Assembly (NCBI GenBank): GCA_905250115.1
Contig: CAJNOI010000007.1
Span: forward strand, 1,037,566-1,101,565
DNA from: Adineta steineri
Lineage: Eukaryota; Rotifera; Eurotatoria; Adinetida; Adinetidae
Direction: 5' to 3'
DNA length: 64,000 bases
Part shown: positions 34,101 to 47,083 of the stretch, piece after piece
Layout: every line of letters starts with the position of its first letter
Position numbering within the stretch: position 1 is the stretch's first letter
Translations under genes and position numbers: made by a program
The notes under the pieces: generated by a model
Databases searched by the model: none
The model's input: the letters and a program-made list of their open reading frames with translations, nothing else
Told to the model about the DNA's origin: nothing

Positions 34101-36686
34101 TAATAAGAATTCGATAGTTTTTCAGACTTGATATTTATATATAGAAAGTATAAATCTTTTCCTTCAGTTAAATACTTATCTAAAAATGTCGTTATCTGCT
34201 TCAAAGAATATCTAGACAAACGAGATTTTTTTTCTTTATTAAAATTTGTTCGACCATGATTGATTGTAGTTGACAAATAAACAATATTTGTATAGATGTT
34301 TATTACATCTTTCATTCAAAATAATTTTTCGCATGTTATTGTGACATATAAAGTTATTATCGTATGAAAATATTAGTTAATTATTTAATCCTATTTTCAT
34401 CTTCGCGTTCTCATGGAGAAATAAAATAACATAGAAAAAAATCCTTGATGAAAATAATATTACTAAAGATTATTAGTTTAGAAAATAATATGAAGTAAAT
34501 GAAAATATTTTTGACAACCCATACAAATGTGTTATTTATGTGGAAATGAATCAGTTAGATTGAATTTTTCAGGTGTATTAAATCTATTATTCATTATGTT
34601 CATAGAATTGAATGGAGTAAAAAAGAAAACAAAATAACAAAACGCATAGTAATGTTTTTCTTCTTGTCACACACATAAAAACAGAAGTTTTATTTTTTTT
34701 TGTTTTGTTAAGTGTTTGTATTTTTATCACGTGCAATATATCCCATCATATATTATCATAATCACTTTTAAGTAGTATGTATATTTGCTTGAAAGAAAAT
34801 GTAGTACTTGAAAAAGTATTTTTCGATTCAAGTTGGTATACGCAAACGTAGGAAAGGAAAGACGAACAACAAAAACAAAATATTTGCATAGGTCAGACAA
34901 ATTCGATATATGATTTTTCTTTTTTTTCTTCTTTTTGTGTTGTCTCTATTCGATTCCACAGATTATTAAAGCACATTGAAATGTGCGTGCAGTTCATGAT
35001 CACTATCTTATAAGGTCGCCTACACTAAGCCATTTTCTCTTTCCATTTCTTTTATCTTTTTTTTTATATAATAATTTTGATTAAAAACAGCATTGTATTC
35101 TATGCTGAATATTTAGATAAGCAAGTACATTGAAAAAGATCTATAATGGAATGGAAATTAAAGATTAACAATTACATTCCATTACATTCAATATTGATAA
35201 GAACGGTTTTTAATTAGAAAGAAAGCAATCAAGTGAGTTTTGTTTTTCTAACTATATTTATGTCCTGTAGACAGAAGTAAAAATATTGTAGAATTCCATT
35301 GAGAAATATATCTTATATATACGCATTTGGATTGAATTTAACACTTAGATTCTATGACATATCGGTTTAGTAAGTAGTATTACTTTTATGGGTTTGATAA
35401 ATATTTTTTTTTTACTTTCATCATATATACAAATTGTATCGATTTATCAAACTGATTCGTAAGCACATATATATGAAGTAATTGACATTATAAATATAAG
35501 AAATAAATGGCCATGTGTATGATTATGATCTTTCACTAGGCCGAATCGAATAAAAAAGACAGAAAGAAAATAAACAATTTCTATAAATTTTATTTTTTAT
35601 TTCACAAGTATAGTTTATCATTATATATTGATTGATGATGATCGATCATCATTCAGTGAATGATGTATGAGTATATGAAATGCTGTTAAAATTATTCATT
35701 CACTGTTTGAGTAATCATATCACGTATTTTTTTTCCTGTCCTAGCGGGGGTAAATATTGCAATTTACCATTCATTAGTGTTTGTATAAATTTGATATATA
35801 CGAAACAAAAAAAAAAATAAATAACATAGATTCTTCTCGAACGTAAGTGAATATTATTATGTTTTAATCAATAGGTTAATAAAATAGTGATCATACAAGT
35901 GAACTCATCATTTTAAATCAGCATATGAAGGCGGAGAAAGAGTACTACGAAATTTGAGTATGAAGCTTCTATTCGGTTACAAGTATCCGATTAAATAATT
36001 GTTACATGAGTATTATCGCATTATACTAATGAACAAAAAGAAAAGAAGGAGCTAGTCTTGTTCTAATTAGAGTAAAATAAATACGCGAGTATTTTTGATT
36101 GGCTAATCAAACATGTTGATTTAACATATTAGTTAGGTATTTTCTATATATATACGCAGAAGACATGTCAATGATGAGGTTGGTATGTCACTTATATGAT
36201 TTTCTAGTTGTTGTTATAAGGTTTGTTCGATATATGTCTATTGATAGTATGTGGTGAGTTAAAGAATAATTATAAGAGAATGATACTGTCAAACAAAATA
36301 TGATATTTATTATGCTCGAAAGATTTTATCAAAATTTTTGTCGTGTAAATATTCATTTAACATCTGCGCTATGATAAGAATAATATGTCTATTTTCTATT
36401 AGAAATTTTATTAACATCTGTCATTATTTTATTAATTTTACATGTCCTTTTGGCGTTTGATATATTGGATATCTATATACGTCAAATCTATTTATTAAGT
36501 ATTCATTTTATTTGTTGTAGAAGGATCTTTTATTAATGCAAGTTATCTAGGGAAATTTTGTTTGTTATTTATTAAAGATTAATAAAGTGAGAAAAAAAAC
36601 CACAATATTATGATTTTATTTTTTTCTCATTCAGACTAGAACCCGTCCATATATATATTGGTGATATATACTAATATTATTAAACA
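31113..36686. other. Gene-free AT-rich region of 5.6 kb
   Basis: Longest gap in the window. Frames are short and lack splice-consistent partners. It holds short simple repeats (TAG/GTT triplets at about 31725-31755), homopolymer A/T runs, and a small palindromic cluster ATGATGATCGATCATCAT near 35634-35651. It may carry long-range regulatory sequence for the GPCR gene downstream, but nothing specific can be supported. Confidence 0.45.
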
Positions 36687-38870
36687 ATGTCAAACTTAAC
36701 TCATGAAAATTTATCTTGTCCTGCTATATTTGAATATCTTTGTTGGCCACGAGCAACAGCTAATCAATTAGTAAATGTTTCATGTGCTGTTATTCGTCAT
36801 AATGGTGTTGATCTATCAAGTAAGTTTTGAAACAAAAAAACAATTTTAATGAACATTTTTTCTTCCTATTAGAATCTTTCAGTCGATATTGTTATCCAGC
36901 TGGTAACTGGTCTGAACTAAATTTAGCTCCATGTTTTCATGCCGATGTGTTGGCTTTATTGGGTAACTCTTATTCTCGAAGACCTCCAAAAGAAAGAGAA
37001 GTTTGTAACAACTTATTAATTATAATTTATATTTTATCAATTCTTTTTCTTTTAAATAAAAATAGGTTTTCGAAAAAATGATTCGAATTCTTCGTATTGT
37101 GGAATTAGCTGGATTATCTATATCATTATCTAGTATTCTCATATCATTGTTTATATTTTTTACATTTAAGTTAGTTAACATTCTTTGTTCTATAAAAATA
37201 TTTTATTTCCAATGTTAATAGATCATTGTATTGCAGTCGTACAAAAATTCATGTAAATCTTTTATTAGCTATTCTTATACAAATTATTGCTCGATTAACA
37301 ACATATGGGTTTGTATTAATTTAAAAATAAAACTTCGTTTTTGTTTTTATTTAAGAAAATTTTTTAATTTAGAATTCAAATGGTCCAAGTAAATGATTCC
37401 CCTAAAAATGATTGTGATATAAATGGAAATCTTCATGCATATCCACGAACAAGTGTATTTAGTGGAATTTGCCCATTATTTATTATATTTTTACAATTTG
37501 GTATAACAGCTATGTTTATGTGGATGCTTTGCGAAGGAATTCATTTAAACATTGTTTTAACAGTTAGCGTTTTTAAAAAACGTTTCAAAACATATTATTT
37601 TCATATACTTGGCTGGGGTAAATTTTCATTTTTGTTTATTTCATTTTTTTATTTCTTTTTGTTTAATAGTTGTTCCACTTTGTTTAACATTGAGTTGGAG
37701 TTTAGTTATGTTTATCAAAGAACGTGATCGAAGGTAAATTTAAATTTAAACATTGTAATATAAATATTGAATTCTTGTCTAGATGTTTTAATAATTATAA
37801 TCATTTAAAATACTATTGGATTATCGATGGACCTCGTTATGCAGTAATGATTGTAAGTTTAATTTTACAAAAAAAAACTTTCATGTAAATATTTCTTTTT
37901 TTATAAAGATCAATATTATTTTCCTATTGAATATTCTTCGAGTTTTAATGGTTAAAATAAAAGAAGGTTCAGAAAAACAAATTCGAGAAGAGTAAGTAGA
38001 AAAAATTTATTTTAGTTTTTACATATACATTTCAAGTAGAAGATCTGTTTTACATTCTACTAAAATAATGTCACGCGTTAAATGTTTTGTACACCGGTAA
38101 TTTAAGCATGAAATAAAAAATTTACTAAAATATATTTTGCTTTTTTTGTTTCTAACTTAATATTGATGACTTCTAATTTAACTTTTGTTTTCTATTCAAA
38201 TTTTATTTTAGTAAACGTCGTGGCTCAATGAATGCAAAATTCGTCAGGTGAATATAATTATAATTTATTTTATTTATCAATGAAAATTTTGTTTTTTAGA
38301 AAAGCAGTTAAAGCAGCTATTTTCCTCGTACCTTTATTGGGTATTACTCATGGTTTTGAAACATTTATCTCAGCGGGTAATTTTTTTGTTTCTAATAAAA
38401 ATATATATTTGTTTATTTTTGAAAGATGACAAACCAATTACTATCTTTGCTATATATTCTTCGGTGAATGTTGTCTTAATGACACTCCAAGGATTTTTTT
38501 GTTCATTACTTTATTGTTTTCTTAATGCCGAAGTAAAGCTTTGATTTTTTCGAATAAAATTATTCTTTATTAAATTTTTTTAAGGTTCGTGAAACATTAT
38601 CTCGACGTTTTCAAACAACAGAAATATGGTATCGATGGAAACAATATTTAGGAAATAAAGATCAATGTCAAAATAAAACAATTAATAATGAAGTTCAAAC
38701 ACGTTTAGATTTATATACATCAAATAACAAAACATCTGTAAATATGATTGAAAACAAAAAAGAATAGACATTTTAAATTTTGTTTTATATTCTAGAAAAA
38801 AAATTCAATTGAATTAGAAGAATATCGATTAACGTCTGACATTGACGAAGTAAATACAAATCAAATTTAA
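36687..38870 (+). CDS. Secretin-family (class B1) G-protein-coupled receptor
   Basis: Thirteen exons: 36687-36819, 36873-37000, 37066-37169, 37222-37308, 37373-37617, 37670-37733, 37783-37852, 37909-37991, 38212-38247, 38300-38376, 38426-38532, 38585-38737 and 38796-38870; all phases agree, 453 residues. The hormone-receptor domain shows CPAIFEYLCWPRA, SCAV, YCYPAGNWSE and a last Cys in APCFHAD. Class-B landmarks in the bundle: FKSLYCSRTKIHVNLLLA (TM2), WMLCEGIHLN (TM3), GWGVVPLC (TM4), DGPRYAVMIINIIFLL (TM5), LVPLLGITHGFE (TM6), QGFFCSLLYCFLNAEVRETL (TM7/helix 8). Relatives bind peptide hormones (calcitonin/DH31, PDF, CRF types) and signal mainly through Gs. No N-terminal signal peptide is evident. 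If the last intron is not removed the frame stops at 38767. Confidence 0.88.
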
Positions 38871-38991
38871 TTGTTTACTGAACACATATTTTTCTTGTTT
38901 GTTCCGATGAAATCATTTTTTTTTTTCTCTTCATCTTCTTAATGAATGAAGAGTATAAATATGTAAAAAGTATAATTTTGTTGTTTTTTTT

Positions 38992-39783
38992 TTACGTTGT
39001 ACGTCCAAAAAATTTTTGTAAAACATAATTATTTAATTGATGTTGCGGTTGACAATCATAAGTAAGAATTGCATTAATTCGAGGTAATTTTGACGCATGA
39101 ATTTCAGTTACACGATGAGGATATGTTCGACCATTAAAAAGAACAAGACCACCAGCTTGAAAATCTTTCCGACTAATTAATTTTTTATCTTTTTTATATT
39201 GAAAAATTCCGTCATCTGAATTTGAAGCTTGTTGTAAAAGAAGATTAACAAAAAAATGTGAATGATCAGTATGCCAACTAAGTTTATTTGATTGACGATA
39301 TATATTGACATATAAAGCACCTAATTTATCACAACTTGAATAAAGACGAGGATAAATTTGAATTGTATCTGTTAGAAAATCAATTAATGAATTCCACGAA
39401 TAAATTTTACGAAGAAGAGATTCATTTGAAATTTGATCAAAAGCAATAATTGTTTTACTACTTGATTCAATTTCATTAAAATCTTTTGAAGTATTATAAA
39501 GATTTTCTGTATGTTGAACATAAGAATGAAATAAATTTTCATTGGAATTATTTAATATAAAATTAATTTCATTAAGAATTGTTGATAGAGTTACTGTTGT
39601 TAAAAAATTAGGAAGATATAAACAACCAGTTGAAATAAATTCTTCTCGACTATTTAATACTAATTGATTATATGCATTTGATTGACGATCATGTAATGGA
39701 TAAATTTTATGATTAATTAATGTATGATTTCTACGTGACATAGATTTTAAAAAATGAAATATCAAAGAATTTTGCAATAACAT
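38992..39783 (-). CDS. Intronless 2-oxoglutarate/Fe(II) dioxygenase (phytanoyl-CoA hydroxylase-like fold)
   Basis: 263 residues, single exon. The double-stranded beta-helix Fe(II) site is complete: His171-x-Asp173 in LSWHTDHSHF and His223 in GRTYPHRVTEI, with a 2OG-binding Arg in PRINAILTYD. GGLVLFNGR before the distal His also fits. Such enzymes hydroxylate small molecules or amino acids; the HxD (rather than HxA/G) argues for hydroxylation, not halogenation. The arrangement resembles bacterial and fungal members more than animal PHYH. It is convergent with the GPCR gene, 121 bp apart. Lack of introns beside intron-rich neighbours is compatible with horizontal acquisition. Substrate unknown. 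The real start could be Met15 (MSRRNHT). Confidence 0.78.
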   Translation of the reverse strand: MLLQNSLIFHFLKSMSRRNHTLINHKIYPLHDRQSNAYNQLVLNSREEFISTGCLYLPNFLTTVTLSTILNEINFILNNSNENLFHSYVQHTENLYNTSKDFNEIESSSKTIIAFDQISNESLLRKIYSWNSLIDFLTDTIQIYPRLYSSCDKLGALYVNIYRQSNKLSWHTDHSHFFVNLLLQQASNSDDGIFQYKKDKKLISRKDFQAGGLVLFNGRTYPHRVTEIHASKLPRINAILTYDCQPQHQLNNYVLQKFFGRTT

Positions 39784-41101
39784 TTTACGATCAAGTCTTT
39801 TTTTGAACTCAACAGAAATAATAACAATGAATAAATATAGATAAGATAACTGGTTATAAAGACAAGATAGTAACGATTATTCTAAATAGAACATCATTGG
39901 CTAGTTTTACATGAATTTTGTCCCTCATGATAAATAAGAATTATTTTTAAGATTAATCTTTATTCGTCGTGTTGTATTTTTTTTTGTATGAAATTTACTA
40001 ACGACAAGGACATTTGACATCGTATGTCGATAGCGAAATTTCACTTTTTATCTAGCACAAGTTATTAGCTTTGAAAATCATTTTAATTGAAATTCAATGC
40101 AATATATAAATTCGTGCTGTATTTTTTAATATTAATACAATAGTTCTAATGGATAGAAACGAAGTTATAAAGAAAATCATTGATAAAATCATATATCAAT
40201 CTTGAATTCAATAACCAATCAAGAATACACTCTCATAGTGAGATTCGAACCTATATTATATATCTTTTTAACAGATTGACTATCGCGTATACAAAATGGA
40301 ATCGTTTCTACTCATGATTGACTTGTAATTAAAGACTCAATAACCTTGTTTAGCATACTATTTTGTTCTTGGAGAAGCAGTATAAGATACAAAGGTACTT
40401 TACTTATCTTTAACAAGCTTCTATGATTAAAAATAAACTGTATAGATTAAATAAAGATGACTTGTAAAAGAAAATAATTACTATTAACCCTTTAAAGTCA
40501 AATATTCGTCCCAAGGGACATCATATTAATCTTTATACAAAGAAACCATAGAATCTGACATGCAAAAGTTACTATTTAATAGAACAAAGATAATCAAATT
40601 GCTGATAGAATGAAGAAAATCACGATCAAAAGGTTACTAAACGTCAGGGCATGGTTTTTCAAGCACAATTCTTCATTCAAAAATTTCTATCTGCTATTGT
40701 AATATAAAATTACTTCAATAAGTTTTCAATCAATCTACTGATGTATTTTATTTCTCGCTCAATAAATAATATAAGATCGATTAGATTATTTTGAATCATA
40801 TTAGAAACCGCTATAAGCTAGAGATCAAGATATATTTCCAACGATAATGTATGTATATTAAAAATCTAGAATCTCTGCTTTTAAAGGTTAACATTACAAT
40901 ATTAAACAAGTTAGTATGTGTTACTTTTCTAAAGATAAAATTTATTCTTTCCTTTTTATAACGTGTTCATTTACTTGTGTCGCTATTTATCGTTGTATTA
41001 AAATAACATTATTAGTAACGCCAACTATCTTCTTATACGTCTATATATATATTCTAAAGTGAAAGAAAAGAATTGATATGAATACACAAATATAATAGAA
41101 G
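39784..41101. other. Intergenic, no gene seen
   Basis: AT-rich spacer between divergent oxygenase and F-box genes. A short stretch at about 40217-40285 resembles a degenerate tRNA T-arm on the minus strand (GGTTCGAATCTCACT) but does not fold convincingly. Confidence 0.5.
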
Positions 41102-42653
41102 ATGATCTATTTAGAAGATTTACCAAATGAACTAATTTTATCATTATTTTCTTATTTAACAAAATTTGAATTACTTAAATCATTTTTAAAATTAAATATA
41201 CGATTTAATATTCTTCTATCAAATTATATTCATCATATTAATTTATCATCAATATTAACAAAAAATCAGATAGATAAATATTCAAAAAACTATTTTCCTT
41301 ATATAAACAATGATATTTATTCGTTAACATTTGATAATTATGAAATAGGAAAATATTTTCTTGAGAAAATTAAATTTATTCAATTAGAAAATTTATATAA
41401 AATCAAACTTATTGATAATGGAATTGATTTACAAGATGATTTATTCGAAATATTTAAACCAAATATATTAAATCTAGTGATTACATCATTAAATCAAGAG
41501 AAAAAACGTTGGAAATTTTCATCAACATCTGTAAAACAATTACAAATTGAATTACAAACAGGAGATATTGCAAAAAAGTATTTAAGATTTTATTTATTTT
41601 TCTTTTTCGACAAAAGTTTTCTTTTTTAGTTTTTTAACAAATCAATTCGATGTTATATCAACATCAATTCTTGTTGATATTCGAATAACATTTTCAAAAC
41701 TATCAGAATATTTCCAATTATTTAATTGTCAATTTTCCATACATATTCACAAACTTTGTGTTTCAATATTTTCAATTGATAAAACAGATTATCATCATTT
41801 ATCTATTTTACCGTATTTAAATGAATTTCAATTAGAAATTTGTCAAATTCCATTTTATTTAATTCAATTTCTTATTCCATCAAATGAAAATCTTAAACGA
41901 TTTGCATTTATTGGTCAAACAACAACAATAAATGCTAAATCATGGAAAATCTTACTTGAAAAATATATTTCATTAGAACAATTTCATCTTTACTTATCCA
42001 ATAATAAATCTATTGATTTATTCGATATTGAAGAATGGAAATATGAATTTCCAAAATATTTAGTTAAATATAATTCTTTGAATAATTCTTTTCAAATATG
42101 TTCATCAAAATTTGATATATTCGATAGACTTTATTTAAATGAATCTATTGAACATTTAAATCATATTGAATATCCAAATAAAATAGTCCATTTAATAATA
42201 CGTAGTCAATATTGGTGCTCATATTTTGATTTATCATTAAATATTCAAAATGAACTTATAACGCGTTTCCATCGTATTAAACGTTTATCAACTACATATC
42301 GACAATTAGAATATTTTCTCAAATCAAATTTTTTAAATCAAATTCAACAACTTGACTTAGAATTTTTAGAAAATTATTGTGTTATTCAAACTGATATTGC
42401 GGAAAAATTTCTTAATTTAAAATCAATTTCATTATCATCAATATACGATGGAATACATGAATTACAACTTCATACAATTATTAAAGATATTTTATTAAAT
42501 AAATTGTCTAATATTATTTATATTTCAATTGACGCTATTCAAATTATTGATGATGAACATGTTGAAAATTCTATATCTCAATGGTATTTATTAGAAAATA
42601 ATCAACCTATTATTAATTATATTCCAGGAAAATCTCTTTCAATCTGGTTTTGA
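41102..42653 (+). CDS. F-box protein with leucine-rich substrate region
   Basis: Two exons, 41102-41577 and 41630-42653, joined in phase 2, 499 residues. The F-box is at the very start: MIYLEDLPNELILSLFSYLT followed by KSFLKLNIRFNILLSNYIHHINL. Downstream are irregular leucine-rich segments (LENLYKIKLIDNG, ILNLVITSLN, VKQLQIELQ, IQQLDLEFLE, LNLKSISLSSI). Architecture parallels the intronless F-box gene at 11340, suggesting a lineage-expanded family of SCF adaptors. Very Ile/Asn/Lys-rich, following the AT-rich base composition. Target unknown. Confidence 0.78.
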
Positions 42654-43478
42654 AATGTTTGATTAATATTCGACGTTAAAATATATTTTCATTGTACATA
42701 TAAAAAAATTAGAAGAACTTTTTTTCTCTTATTGTATATTCATATATATATAAATATGTTATTTTTCAAATGAATGTATTAATTATTTTCTTTAAAAATA
42801 AAAGAATGACTTAATTTATTAGATTAAATAGTGAATTATTTTTTATTTTTCAACATTCATTATAACTCATAATACGATGAGTGTAGTTGAACTATGTTGT
42901 GAATCATTATCAATAAAATTAGCTTTTGTATATCATGATCATTACGAGCAGTAATGAACAGATATATGTATTGGAAAAAAACACAGATCATCAAGGTGCT
43001 GTTGATCTGTTATATACTATCCCTCGACACTTTTTCTTCTTTTATCCAGCTGATATATGTCTTTATCTATCTCTATACAGATGTTTTATGTTCTTGTTTA
43101 TGTCTTTATTTGATACTTATGTCATTGTGTTAATTATGTGACAACAAAGAAAGATAAGCTTCTTGACTTCTTCCCTCGTTCATTCTTTTCTTCGTATAAA
43201 TACTTATACTAAGTATTGTATTTAAAATTCAGTCTATGTAAAGAATAATCAATTTATCTGGAACAAATTCTTTTTCATATATCGAAAATTCTAAAACTGA
43301 ACGGATCTTCAACTATCCTATTTACTAGAGTATTGATTCGATACTATTCAATTTTGTTATTTCAATAAAAGAGAATCTATTAGAATACGATTAAAAATAA
43401 AAAAGTGATTACATAAACAATATTATTAAAAAAGAAACGATTGTTTTATAAAATAGGAAAGACAAAGTTTTTAATCAA
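42654..43478. other. Intergenic between convergent genes, no gene seen
   Basis: AT-rich 3' spacer; the frame at 42926-43141 has no protein-like features. Confidence 0.5.
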
Positions 43479-45262
43479 TTAATTTTTTGTAACGGTAAAA
43501 ATATAAAAATAAAAAAATAGTAGAATAAAAGTTTGAATAAATTGAAATTGATTACTCGAATTTGCATGATTATTTGAAGATGTAGTACTTGTATTTGGAG
43601 ATGTAGTACTTGAACTTGCAGGATTTTCTGAGCATCCAGCTCTATTCACATAATCTCCCCAACATGCTGCATAGGCCATTTTATGTGCAATTGTATGTTG
43701 TTCCATAGTACCAATAAATAAATGACTCCATGGTCCATGAGCATATACAGGCACATCTTCACCACCATGTGTTTCAGCTCTCATTGGTAAGGCTGCTGGC
43801 GATAAATATGATGTTGAATTAGTATCAAGTGTAGACAGATAACTTGCATTTCTTGGTGAAGGAAAATTTGGTCCATTTCCATAAGTAATTATATTAATAG
43901 GTAATTGATCAACATCACTAACATTTAATTGTTCTAATGAACCAAAACCTAAAATATTTGAACCACGTGCAGCATAAGCTCCGAAGGAAAATACATGTGA
44001 ATGATCAGCTGTAACAACAAGAAGTGTTTCATCAAGAACACCTTTTTCTGTCAATAATTTTTTCGCTTCTCCAATAGCAGTATCAAATTGAACATATTCA
44101 TCTAATGCATATCGTGCACGTGTTTCATGATGTCCATGATCTATTCTTCCACCTTCAATAAGAAGAAAAAAACCTTGATTCGTTTTTAGCAAATGTTCAA
44201 TAGCAAATCTTGTCATTTCTGTTAAACTTGGTTCATCATTTCCTTTACTTAATCGATCTGTTTCATATTGCAAATGATCACGTTCAAATAAACCAAATAT
44301 AGGTCTTGATGAACCTAATTCAATTTTATTCATTTCAGTTCTATTCCAAATAAAATGACCTTTCCAATATTCATCAATAAGTGATTTATTATCTGTACGA
44401 GAATTGAACAATGTTGAATTTTCAATATCAGGTGTTGATCTTGGGAAAAAAAATCGACGACCACCACCAAATAATAGATCAATAGGTGGAGAACGTAAAA
44501 CAAGTTGATGTGCTATATCAGTACAACCTTGTTCAGTTTGAGTGGCACCAAAATTTGTGTTATCATAAGCTTCCCAATTACGTTCAGGTACATGAGAATA
44601 AGCAGCCGCAGGTGTTGCATGAGTAATACGAGCTGTTGTAACAATACCAACTTTTTTACCTTAATAATAATAAGAAAATATAAAAGAAAATAAGAAATAA
44701 TGAAAGTATTTTTACCGAGTTGTTGAGCCCAATCAAGGATACTTGTAACATTTGCACCAAGAGAACTTGTACAATTCGTTCGTTTAGCTCGTCCATCAAC
44801 ACCAATTGTACCTAATTGTGCTTTAACACCACATAAATAAGCAGTTGCAGTTGCTGCTGAATCAGGTGTTTGATGATCAATATTATATCTAAAAGTATTA
44901 TTTTAAAAAACAAAATAAATACAAAAAGAAATTTACGTTTTAGATAAACCTAAATGACTAAATTGTTCCATTTCTGTAAGAAGATCTTCTCCTAATTGTC
45001 CATTAACTTGTCCTTTTCGAATTCTTCCGGCCGTAACAGTTGATACACCCATTCCATCACCCAAAAACATAATCACATTTTTAGCTATTTTTGTATTCTC
45101 ACGTCTATTCAATGCTTCATTAATTGATATTCTAGCTTGTTCTCTCCAAAATGAAGCATCCTTTTCAATTGTCCAATCAGCTCGACCACAATTAACATGA
45201 TTCTTGATCAATAATATCAAAAAAGTAAATAACAGTAAAAATCCTAGAGAAAAATAAAACAT
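43479..45262 (-). CDS. Alkaline phosphatase, probably GPI-anchored
   Basis: Three minus-strand exons: 44937-45262, 44716-44888 and 43479-44659, 559 residues. It hydrolyses phosphomonoesters at the outer membrane face using two Zn and one Mg. Signal peptide MFYFSLGFLLLFTFLILLI. Metal-binding and catalytic landmarks: VIMFLGDGMGVST, the phosphoserine motif DHQTPDSAATATAYLCG, EGGRIDHGHHE, VVTADHSHVF and RAETHGGEDVPVYAHGPWSH. The C-terminus has a Ser/Thr/Asn-rich spacer followed by hydrophobic FIQTFILLFFYFYIFTV, the layout of a GPI-attachment signal. Length is normal for the animal family. DSAATAT is a small variation on the usual DSAGTAT. Divergent from the ligand-gated channel gene. Confidence 0.93.
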
Positions 45263-47083
45263 TTATTTTTATGAACATGATCTTTTATATAGTTTAATGG
45301 TTTTTCTTTTTAACTGAACTACAGCTAGAATTATCTTACTTTGTAGAGATCTAATATCAGTTATTGCTATCATTAGATTAATTGTTTTCGATAGGTTTGT
45401 GACTTTTACGAGGGATATATATATATATATATACAAACATAGGGAGAAGCATAACTAATGATGATAGACAAAAAGCAAAAAGATAATAAGCATATAATAA
45501 TAATGGATAACGCGTGATCAATTCTTATTTAAAGATCATTTTCTTAGCTCGATTGTTTCTTATTATTATTATGCAAAGAAATATATATATTCTGTCGAAT
45601 TGGATAGATATTTTCCAGTTAAATTCTGTATCTACTTTTATACAGATGTTTAACTTTGATTTAAAAATCAGATGTCTCTGTATATCAATTATTTTTATGT
45701 TCATATAAAATTGAATCATTTCTTCGAGATAAAATATATTTTTAATATAGAAATAATCTTTCATGAGTTTTTATAAGAAATATTTCTCAATCTTCATAAG
45801 AATTTATTATTATATATCGAAATAGTATACGACTTACTTTCACTCTTCATTGCAATGCAATAAAATCTGTAGAATAGTAGTTTATATATAAATTTTATTT
45901 TTTATCAAATGATCGTTAATGATAAAACTCTTGATAATTGATATACGAGCTCTTGAATTTGAAAAAGTCGTTTTTTTATGATGAAGACGCACGTCCGATA
46001 AATATTTCGCTACGTGTTTTTATTATATATTCTTTCTTTTCCTCTAACATAGTAAATAGTAACGTTAAATAAAAACATGATAAACTTTATACTAGACTGT
46101 TCGTATTATTAGCTGAATAATTCTGTTGTCAGTTTGCACTTCAGCTATTGTTTGCTATGATATGCGCTATTCTTAGATAAAAAAACAAGGGATAAATAGA
46201 TTAGATTAAAAGTACATCATATAATCCATTGTTATTTTCATTGGACAAAAAAAACTACACAGCTGAAAAGGTTAACATTGATGTATATATACATATATAA
46301 TTAATATTATCATAATCAGCTGCGGATTGTCTGACTATTAAAAAAATACGATAGGAATGCAATATAACGTACGATTGTATATAGAATGTCTACCACATTT
46401 CTTTATCGTTACATTAAAGTAATTCAGATAATGAATCAAAAAAAAACTCAACAATAAATTCTACATATAACAATGCTACTGATAATTTTATCGAATTAAA
46501 AATGATTAAAGATATAATATGATATTTCTACGATTCATTATATTAAGACTTTATTTTGACTAAAAACTGACATATCAAAAGAAGATGAATTAATAATTAC
46601 AGTACGAAAAGAAATGAGACATCCTATTGAATATATTTTATTCATTAGAGAATTTGTTATTCTTTTTTAATTATTTTCGAAAAATAAAAGGATAATATCA
46701 CACGCTTATTTTCCGGCTGTTGACAAGCTAATAAAATATTTAGTAGTATATTTTTTTTCCTTCATACAATATATCGGACATGTAAATTAACATAATTTAA
46801 TGGAATTTCCATACTTTAGAAAAAATTGTCACGCAAATCACATTTGTCATTCTTCTGAGTTCATCAATGTCAGAAGGAAACCAAATTAGTATATTTATTA
46901 TTTGAAATTATTTCAAGCGATAAACATTTTTATTCTTCCGAAAGCATTTCTCTTCTTTTTTTTCTTTCTCTAGTGTATTCATCAATATAATACTCGATAC
47001 ATTATAAGAACTGTTCAATATTATTTCCATTATCAATGCGTGTCTATTACTAAAGCAGTTCTTTCATACTAATCATTAAACAA
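45263..47083. other. Divergent intergenic region, no gene seen
   Basis: 1.8 kb between alkaline phosphatase (minus) and the channel gene (plus), so it should hold both promoters. An uninterrupted TA dinucleotide run lies at about 45417-45435. Confidence 0.5.

Noticed and set aside
34100-34315. 71-codon minus frame in the 5.6-kb gene-free region
   Set aside because: Isolated, low-complexity Lys/Asn/Ile composition, no start context or splice partners.
35634-35680. Palindromic ATGATGATCGATCATCAT cluster as a possible regulatory operator
   Set aside because: Short AT-rich palindromes are expected at this composition and no neighbouring feature supports a function.
40217-40320. Possible tRNA on the minus strand (GGTTCGAATCTCACT)
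   Set aside because: The T-loop word is present, but the T-stem, acceptor stem and D-arm do not pair properly; at best a decayed tRNA-derived fragment.
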